From positions 11,436,910-11,500,909 of the forward strand of contig CAMZMU010000096.1 of the NCBI GenBank assembly GCA_947311845.1: 64,000 nucleotides of DNA. The letters run 5' to 3'. This DNA is from Poa pratensis (Eukaryota; Streptophyta; Magnoliopsida; Poales; Poaceae). Within the stretch, counting starts at the first letter, position 1. Every line of letters begins with the position of its first letter. Of this stretch, positions 56,570-64,000 are shown piece after piece. A model generated the notes under the pieces. The model was not told where the DNA came from. It saw only the letters and a program-made list of their open reading frames with translations, and did not search any database. Both the position numbers and the translations under genes were made by a program.

Positions 56570-56603
56570 CTAGTTGAATACCCGTGCGTTGCAACGGGTT
56601 CAT
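56570..56603 (-). mobile_element. Helitron-like 3' terminus upstream of P450
   Basis: CTAG at 56570-56573 follows an A. About 11 bp in lies CCCGTGCGTTGCAACGGG, whose arms CCCGT/ACGGG can pair. Read on the minus strand this is a hairpin then CTAG, a Helitron 3' end. I could not locate the matching 5' end, so the extent to the right is unknown. Similar CCCGTGCGTTGC strings also occur at ends of other grass repeats. Confidence 0.5.
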
Positions 56604-58965
56604 AAATTTATTTTATCATCAAATGTATCTTACGTGTAACCATAAAATCCATAAAAATATCCACACATATAGAAAAAATAGGGATGTAGTATTAAAAATT
56701 CAAATATATTTGCAGAAATTATATACTTAAGACCCTCAAATGGTAGGTTCCTTACAGACTATGTTCCGCCTGGTTGTTACTGAAGATTTGTTTTTCTTTT
56801 TCTTTATTAAATTTTTGGTCCGGTCCTTTCTCTTATGGCGAAGATTTTGTTGTTGCTCTTGTTACAATCACAGCAGGCAAAATAGAACGAAGAAGATCAA
56901 ACCAGAAATTTCAGTTATGAACTTACCTCAAATCCATGGCTGCTGACATAAGCATAAAACCGATGATACCACTGCCTTGGAACCTGCTTCAAGCCATACG
57001 ATGACTTCTTAAGCAAGCAAATAAAAAAGACTGGTCGCTTATAGGCTCAGCCCGTCAAACACAAAGAACACACTGATTTTACATGAAAAAACCCTCCAAA
57101 GAGAAAGTAGAAAACCACGGGCGACAACGAGCCAAACCTCACTATATCGAGAGAGGTTACACAATGTCGGTTGATTTACAACGATGAACTTATCATGTGC
57201 GACGGCTTACAAGAGATATATAGTAGTGGTGACCAAGCTAGATCGGCTATGGCCCAAGCCTCCATCTTTTGAAGTGTCCACAATTTGTTGTCTTAAATAT
57301 GTCATCATCGTTGTAACTCTACTATCACACTTCGTTGATTACAACAATGCCACACAACTCTCTTGATGTGCTATATCGCTTGATCCATATCGAAGGAACA
57401 CGAGGTATAGCAATCTAGCCTTTTCTAGATTATCTTTCAAGGATAAGTAGCAACTCATGTAGGTGCACACATGGAGACACAAACAGCTGGAATTAATTAT
57501 TATTATGCGAAAAATAGCTGAAATTAATTAGTGTCTTTCTTTTATACATCGTACAAAAAAAAATTAGGGGTACTTCGCACAAGTTTAGAATTCTTTGTAG
57601 ACCAATATCACATATGGGCCGAAATACAAAACCTAATCGAACCACTCAACAAAGCCTACTATGTTGATGCATTAGTGATTAGAATTTGAGATGAGGCAAT
57701 CCTTTTTTTTAGTTCCCTTTCAATATGTCTATCTTCCTAATCAATGAATTTAGCAGAGTTCTTGTTAACATTTAAAAAAAAAGCCTACTGGGAAACATAT
57801 TCTATACATCTTTTGAAATCCGGGAGCGGATTGGTCCGGAGAGCCAAACTTCTGTTTGGTAAACGGACTGGTCTCATGTGTTTGCCTTTTTCTCCAGTTC
57901 ATGCCCTAGATATATAGAGGTATGCATGTAGGGAAATCCATTTCAACTTAAGGTGCATCTACACCCACTACCCATAAAATGAGTTATAAATGTCAAAAAA
58001 TTCAAACAAAAATTTCGGATGTACATATGAATATTCTATGTTTCGTACAAAAAAATGGGATGAAAATACATTTTGTGCGGCCGGTATAAAAAAGACAAAT
58101 CCCCAGTGTTCAAAAAATCTTTTCGATGCGAAACTTTTTTGTATGGATAGACATGTTTTATATGAACATCAAAACATTTGTTTGAAATTTTTTAACATTT
58201 TAAAGTGCGTTAAAAATGCTTTTTGCACAACGGGTTTTTTTTTTACTATGACTACGGCGGGCTCTTAGAGCCAGTCTAAACTTCATTACTCAAAAATGTT
58301 GCCTATGAGGCTTTGCAGCCTCTACAAGATAGGTTCAGAGTTTACAGGGGGATACATGAGAGGAGAAATAAAAAAAAAAACGCACACGAAAAAAAGAGGG
58401 TCACTCCGAGAGAAAAAACTCGGAGTCAGCCGAGTGATGAGAAGCTCATCACAGCCCAAGCACTGCGATCACAAAGAGGATCCACAGGACATGAGACACT
58501 GCACCATCGACGTAATCGAACACCAACAACAGGTTTATCTATACCATGAGTCAAAACATCATGTCCATGTACTATGCATGTACTCCATATATCGTCTCAA
58601 CGTGCATGCCAATAAGACCGTATATCGATCTTTTTCTCTCAACCGAGCTGTGATCTATCGTGTCGTATTTTTTTTTATGTGGCTGCATCTGTTTGGCTGT
58701 TTTCTTTTTTTGAATTTGTTTGGCTGTTTTCTTTTTTCAGTTCAAGATATGTATGCGGATATAATGTATCGCTTGAGCATGCATGCCAATGTCCTTATAT
58801 TGAGCTGTGCTCTTTTTTCTCTCGATCGAGTTGTGATCTGGGACGTGGTATCCTAGCGAGCACGTGTTTGCGTTGGCGTGTTTGATGGATGTTTTTTAAG
58901 TTGCTAAGCGGGACGGCCGGCGGAAGTTAAGATAGATAGTTGTGCGGTACGTGTGTACCGTGAGG
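56604..58965. other. AT-rich repeat debris
   Basis: No gene supported. The part near 57950-58250 (GGTGCATCTACACCC onward, AT-rich) looks like MITE-type sequence but clear ends were not found. A hairpin ACTCCGAG...CTCGGAGT is at about 58403-58426. Near 58680-58738 a GTTTGGCTGTTTTCTTTTTT string occurs twice. Confidence 0.4.
56935..57015 (-). pseudogene. Copia reverse transcriptase fragment
   Basis: On the minus strand the sequence reads LKKSSYGLKQVPRQWYHRF, the well-known Copia RT block (usually KSLYGLKQSPRQWYKRF). Only this exon-sized piece remains, inside the putative Helitron. Confidence 0.75.
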
Positions 58966-59264
58966 TTTTTTTTTTGCGAAACACAGTACAACGCAAGCGC
59001 TCATATACACGCGCACACACTCACCCTTTGAACGCACGCACGCACACCCTACCCCTATGAGCACCTCCGAGAGACTGAGTCGGCGGGTCGAGTCTTGAGA
59101 TTGACGAAGTCACCACGGGCGCCTCGCTGTCGACGGGAACGTCGCCTCCCACTGAAGAATATTCCGCCTTAAATGAGAAACACCAGCGTCAAACCTGGGG
59201 TTTGAACTCTGGTGGGCTAGGGGTACAACCACCCAACTAACCATCTTGCCACAGGCAAGTTCTC
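58966..59264 (-). mobile_element. tRNA-derived SINE, about 299 bp
   Basis: On the minus strand it starts at 59264 with a tRNA-like region: A box TGGTTAGTTGG (59243-59233) and B box GAGTTCAAACCCC (59209-59197), the internal RNA polymerase III promoter. It ends in a poly(A) run (the T-run at 58966-58975). Both sides carry the 14-bp duplication TGTGTACCGTGAGG (58952-58965 and 59265-59278), proof of target-primed insertion. SINEs depend on a LINE RT. Confidence 0.92.
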
Positions 59265-59303
59265 TGTGTACCGTGAGGTCAAATGATAAGATGATGGGAT
59301 TGA

Positions 59304-59350
59304 CTATGTGTAAGGCGCCTTACACACACTATGTGTAAGGCGCCTTATAT
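59304..59350. repeat. paired GTAAGGCGCC palindromes
   Basis: TGTGTAAGGCGCCTTACACA (59307-59326) is a perfect 20-bp palindrome. A second copy, CTATGTGTAAGGCGCCTTA, starts 25 bp later and lacks the right arm. A further AGGCGCCTTAC occurs at 63647-63657. Confidence 0.85.
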
Positions 59351-59417
59351 TGGCATAACCGTAAGGCAATAGAATTTTTTTATTAATCACCTAACCCACG
59401 CATGCATGTACATGACC

Positions 59418-59980
59418 GGTACCTCTCTCATGCAAGCACTAGAAAACGAAATTGCTGACATCACCACGCATTAAATGCGAAATTTGAAGATTCAAAAAGT
59501 TTTGTAGCTCAGACCGTTTATCCGATTTATGATACGTTTTCACCGTTGGGCTAGTCGCGTCGAGATCTTCGAAACTAGATCCCATGTTGATATGTTCCGA
59601 CAACTTTTTTTTGGACCCAAAAGTTACCACCCACGTAACATATAAGTTATCTAGACTTGAATACATAAGTTACCCACCGTATTAGCGATTAGTTCTGGTA
59701 CGGTACCTCTCTCATGCATACACTAGAAAACGAAACTGCTGACATCACCACGCATTAAATGCGAAATTTGAAAATTCAAAAAGGTTTGTAGCTCAGACCG
59801 TTTATCCGATTTATGATTTGTTTTCACCGTTGGACTAGTCGCGTCGAAATCTTCGAAACTAGATCTCATATTGATATGTTCCGACAGCTTTTTTTTGACC
59901 CAAAAGTTACCACCCTCATAACATATAAGTTATCCAGACTTGAATACATAAGTTATCCACCATAATAACGATTAGTTTTC
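59418..59980. repeat. 284-bp tandem duplication
   Basis: GGTACCTCTCTCATGCA starts both units (59418 and 59702). The shared body includes GCTGACATCACCACGCATTA and CAGACCGTTTATCCGATTTA. Copies are about 90 percent alike by eye. Confidence 0.88.
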
Positions 59981-60099
59981 GGGTTGAAATAAGTTATCCA
60001 GACTTTTTTTTAGATTATTACGAGTTGTGAAGTTACCACACCTAGTTTTCATAACTGAATATCAATTTGAGATGGTAAATTTATCGTGCATAAGTATTA

Positions 60100-61070
60100 C
60101 GATGATGACTATCGAGTTCATACTGACAACTGGTGGATAATTACATCATGAATACATTGATAACTTCATAAGTACTGAGTGGGTAACTCCGTTACTATTG
60201 GGTGGGTAACTATTACCAAGAGAGTATGTAACTACATTGATTTCGTGCTGGATAACTTTATCAGTACTAGGTGGGTAAGTATTACCGATAGATTACGAGT
60301 AACAACATCGATTTCGTCGTGGATAACTATATCATGAACACATGGTTAACTCCAGCAGTACTGGGTTTTCGTGTTGTATAACTGCATCATGAACACATGG
60401 GTAACCTAATCAGTACTGGGTGGGTAACTCTTACCGAGAAAGTAGTGTAACTATATTGATTTCGTGGTGGATAACTGCATCATGAACATAAGGATAACTT
60501 TATCAGTACTGGGTAGGTAACTACAACAGTACTGGGTGGTAACTATTGCCGAGATAGTAGGATAAGTACATCGATTTCATGCTGGATAACTGCATCATAA
60601 ACACATGGGTAATTTCATCAGTACTGGGTGGGTAACTCTATCAGCAATTAGTGGGTAACTATTACCGAGAGAGTAGAGTAACTAAATCGATTTCGTGTTG
60701 AATAACTACATCATGAACACATGGGTAACTTTATAAGTATTGCGTGGGTAACTTTATCAGTACTGGGTGGGTAACTCTATCAGTAATGGGTGGGTAACTA
60801 TTACTGAGAGAGTAGAATAACTACATCGGTTTCATGTTGAATAACTGCATCATGAACACATGGGTAACTTTATAAGTATTGGGTGGGTAACTTTATCAGT
60901 ACTGGGTGGGTAACTCTATCAATATTAGATGGGTAACTATAAGTAATTATAACGATTTCGTGGTGGATAACAACATCATGAACACATGGTAAATTCATCA
61001 ATATCGGGTAGGTAAGTCCAACAGTATTGAGTGGGTAACTACTACGGAGAACGGATATAGCAGGGTGACT
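60100..61070. repeat. complex minisatellite of GTAACT-type units
   Basis: About 1 kb built of imperfect units made of ATCGATTTCGTG, GGATAACTGCATCATGAACA, CATGGGTAACTTTATCAG and TACTGGGTGGGTAACT, in shifting order, giving long periods of about 110-140 bp with sub-units of about 25 bp. No convincing coding frame. Confidence 0.85.
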
Positions 61071-61079
61071 GTTATCAGT

Positions 61080-63645
61080 AAATTGTGGCACCTTCATGTG
61101 GTAACCATTTCTTAAACAAGACGACAACTCTATTGGTACAAATGCAGTAACTCTTTTGATCTACGCGGTCTTGGATGAAGATGACGTGCTATTATCATGT
61201 GTTTTCTCCTTCCCAAGACCGCGAATGACAAGAACGACGCATACAACAAAACAATATGTTTGGTGCCAAATTGAAGGAACAACAAAATAAGCATGTAGCT
61301 GGAATAATATGTTTGGTGTCGAACTGAACTGAACTGAACGAACAATATGTTTGGTGGTAACTATTACATACAGTTCAGGGTAACTACAAGATCACCACCT
61401 TGGTAATTATTTACTTGCAACCTAGTAGAGCATTCACAATTTAGTTTCAGGCTACACAAAAATCCAATCCACGTGAAGCAAGTAGCTACTTATAAATGGT
61501 GCCCATAGCCTCTAGACCAGGAGAAGTAGAGCCCCCGATGACAGCACGGCAAGAACTGCGCGTCATGCCGACCCATGCATCGTGGCCGTCATCCGCCGCG
61601 GTACCTGTTCCACGCCGCCAAAATCGAGCATGTGTACGTGGTCGGATAGCGTCGCCACAACGAATAGTTCGTCAACGTCACCATCCCTCGCACCTTGCCA
61701 CCAAACGATCAAGACAAACACAGAGTCAATGAAGGATGTAGCTGGAATAACCAGTTCCTCAATGCCATGAAAGTCATTTAATTCAGCAAGGGATACATTA
61801 CAGTTGAGATTAATTTAGCAAATGACAACTTAAATATTTGTGGAGCAGCGTATGAGCAGGTTGTAACTTACAGGTAAAGATGGCAAAAGGGTGCACTTTC
61901 AGAGTAACTTAACTGCTACTATTTATCACCAGCTCTACAAACATATGGATCACCAAGCAGAAAGAAATCTCCAGTTCCTGATCAACATAATATTAAGCTC
62001 TTGAATAGTGCTATTGAAATCGTTTAATCGACTTATGTGTGCTAGTGCTATTGAATAGTTCTTGTTGCATGCTATCTCTTTGGTAAATAATCTTGCCATT
62101 GCTCGCAGTAAGAACAAAATCTTACACCGAAACAATAACCTGAACTTGTATCACACTCAAACAGCATATCCTACTATTTTTACCTGTGCATTATCAGACC
62201 ATCTTTTAATGGTAGAGCAGTATCATGCTATTCTGGTATAAGTTGAACTAACCTTCTTCAGACTCAATGTTACAGATATCAAAAGAAGTTTCTGTGTAAG
62301 AGCATAATATGCCCTATGTGATGAACTCCATTTGTCAACTACACTACTAGCATGTTTAAATATTAATCGACTCTTGGCATCATATGAAATGAAACAAGGA
62401 TAACCACCAACGAGGCATTCAATCCAATTGTTCAAGACAGGTTCAGGATCAGCTCAACTTGGAACCTCATCCAGCAAGTAACACTACCCTATAACAGCAG
62501 CATCAGTACCTGAACAAAGACGGTGTCGTCGGTGTAGTCATGTGGGCTGATGGAGCGGGTGGTGCGCTGCCCGCAGACATTGTAGGTGAAAAGGCACCCG
62601 TATCCGGCCGTCGCGGGACTTGGTGAAGAGCTACCACAACAGCGTTGACATCACGTGCCGGTCCATGGCGCCAGCCGTCGGCAGGCCCTCCATCCACAAT
62701 CTCGTCGTCCAACGGCTCGCCGTCGCCGTGCTCATCACCAGCCTCATCCCCGTGTCCTGCAGGTAGTCACGGTGACCCAATCAGCAGAACTTCTACATGA
62801 TCCGGTGGCAAATTGTCAAATGCCCCACATATCTCTACACTCCCCCATTAGCCAGAGCACTAGTTCACGCTGATAAAACCAATTCAATCGAAAATGTGCT
62901 ATTTAAATCGATCAAGGCGAGCAGCGGCATCAAACAGTGGCATAAAACTGGAACCGAACCGAAGCCAGAAATTTTGGGATCGTGTGTTGCATCTGCCACT
63001 GAGCATGAACGGAGTTTGATCCAACAAATGGCAGGGAGATAAAAATCGTGTGAGGAAAACCGGGGAATCAGAGCAAGGCGCATCGGACTACGGCGGCCAA
63101 GGATGAGATCGGGGGCCGACCACCACCGCCGTCACACTCCGTACCTTGGAGAAGGTCGAGACGGAAAGCCCGTACGGCGCGAGGCTGGTGGGATAACGGT
63201 GCCCGGTGCCCTGGCCTTCCGACAAGGGCGCCGACCTGGACCCCCTGCGGCCTCCTCCCCCTTGCCGTCGTCTCGCCCTGCAGGCAAATGGGGACATGCA
63301 CACCGGTGACGGCGCGCAGCAGTAGAAAATGAGAGGTGCGGCTACGTACGCTTGTGGGCGGCCGCTATGGGAACGAAGCAGTCGCCGGAGAGTGAGGCGA
63401 CCGTCGGTCTGGCCGGCTGTGGATCGAGGGAAACGGAGCTCCTCCCTTTTCGCCTCTCTCGGACTGTATAGCAGAGAAAGGGGAAAAGCTGGAGTGGATA
63501 TCGGATAGGGTCAACGCACCGCATGAGTCGACTGGGGAACGTGCGCGAGACGGCCGTGCGCGATGGAAAGCCACGCGAGGCGCGATATCGTCCGTCCATC
63601 CGCGATCGGACGGCTCGCGGGCGTGCGTACGGATTCGTCCCCCAG
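61080..63645. other. region of unknown identity with GC-rich coding-like patches
   Basis: Patches at about 61500-61730, 62520-62760 and 63080-63600 are GC-rich and exon-like, separated by AT-rich DNA. On the minus strand 62650-62515 reads GYGCLFTYNVCGQRTTRSIS before a GTAC donor-like site. The patch at 63600-63080 might be a 5' region of the same gene. I do not recognise a family, and no continuous gene model can be supported. Confidence 0.3.
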
Positions 63646-64000
63646 CAGGCGCCTTACAATTAGATTTCCCGTAAGATGATTAACAAACTAACAAACCCCA
63701 TCCTGTATTGTTGCTGCAAGGAGATGGTTAGTTATGCGGTGGTATTTGCTATGTAAATACCAGACATTCAAGAACTCAAGTAGTAAAGATTGTAAATATT
63801 CATCACAAAACCAACTGAATAATTATTAATTAACCAAACATGCAGTAGTACAAACACCTTGACATACTCCTAGGGAGTGATTCAATCTAAACTGTACGTA
63901 GTACTGAAGTGCCAAAGAGAGTACATAGAAGAACGGCTTCCCGAGAGTTATGATTCCAACCTCTACAACAGCAACCTCAATTTATCAAAGAACAAATAAT
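63646..64000. other. right edge of window
   Basis: AT-rich sequence after AGGCGCCTTAC. No gene seen. Confidence 0.4.

Noticed and set aside
59190..59250. A tRNA gene
   Set aside because: A and B boxes are present, but the unit has a poly(A) end and 14-bp target duplications, so it is a SINE.

Overview
The window is a stretch of a plant nuclear genome, almost certainly a grass and probably a Pooideae-type one. The evidence is its make-up: Tat- and Athila-lineage Gypsy retrotransposons, a Copia element primed by initiator tRNA-Met, a CACTA element, a Helitron and a tRNA-derived SINE, among GC-rich intron-poor genes (a CYP71-type cytochrome P450 and an F-box gene). Nothing bacterial or organellar is present. 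Species assignment and repeat family names would need a database search.

Layout. 1-14663: one Tat-lineage Gypsy element on the minus strand (5' end cut by the window by about 16 bases), with LTRs, gag, protease, RT, two RNase H regions and integrase, all frame-disrupted, plus a separate plus-strand (antisense) multi-exon gene with its own TATA box. 14664-16972: unclassified repeat-like DNA, then an F-box pseudogene (minus). 16973-19548: a 2.6 kb non-autonomous CACTA element with AAA target duplication. 19549-22826: a GC-rich fragment, a broken mariner-like transposase gene (minus), AT-rich DNA. 22827-42131: a nest of Athila-type non-autonomous Gypsy elements. Element A (TSD CCGAC) has its 5' LTR split by element B (23961-35042, TSD ATTAT). 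B's gag is split by a Helitron (25956-29030), and A's gag is split by a Tat-type solo LTR (36125-37123, TSD TCTCC). 42272-~49480: a second Tat-type element, pol-deleted and lacking its 5' LTR, again with an antisense gene related to the first. 49596-56521: an apparently intact two-exon CYP71-type P450 gene (minus) whose single phase-0 intron holds a 5.26 kb degenerate Copia element (TSD TATAG) in the opposite orientation. A Helitron-like 3' terminus lies 48 bp upstream of its ATG. 56570-64000: repeat debris (Copia RT fragment, SINE with 14-bp TSD, GTAAGGCGCC palindromes, a 284-bp tandem duplication, about 1 kb of GTAACT-rich minisatellite) and a GC-rich block of unknown identity.

The only gene that looks functional is the P450. 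The most unusual parts are the antisense transcription units carried by both Tat-type elements, and the A/B pair, which share the U3 and 3' internal region but have unrelated gag and U5. No CRISPR array, rRNA or tRNA gene was found.
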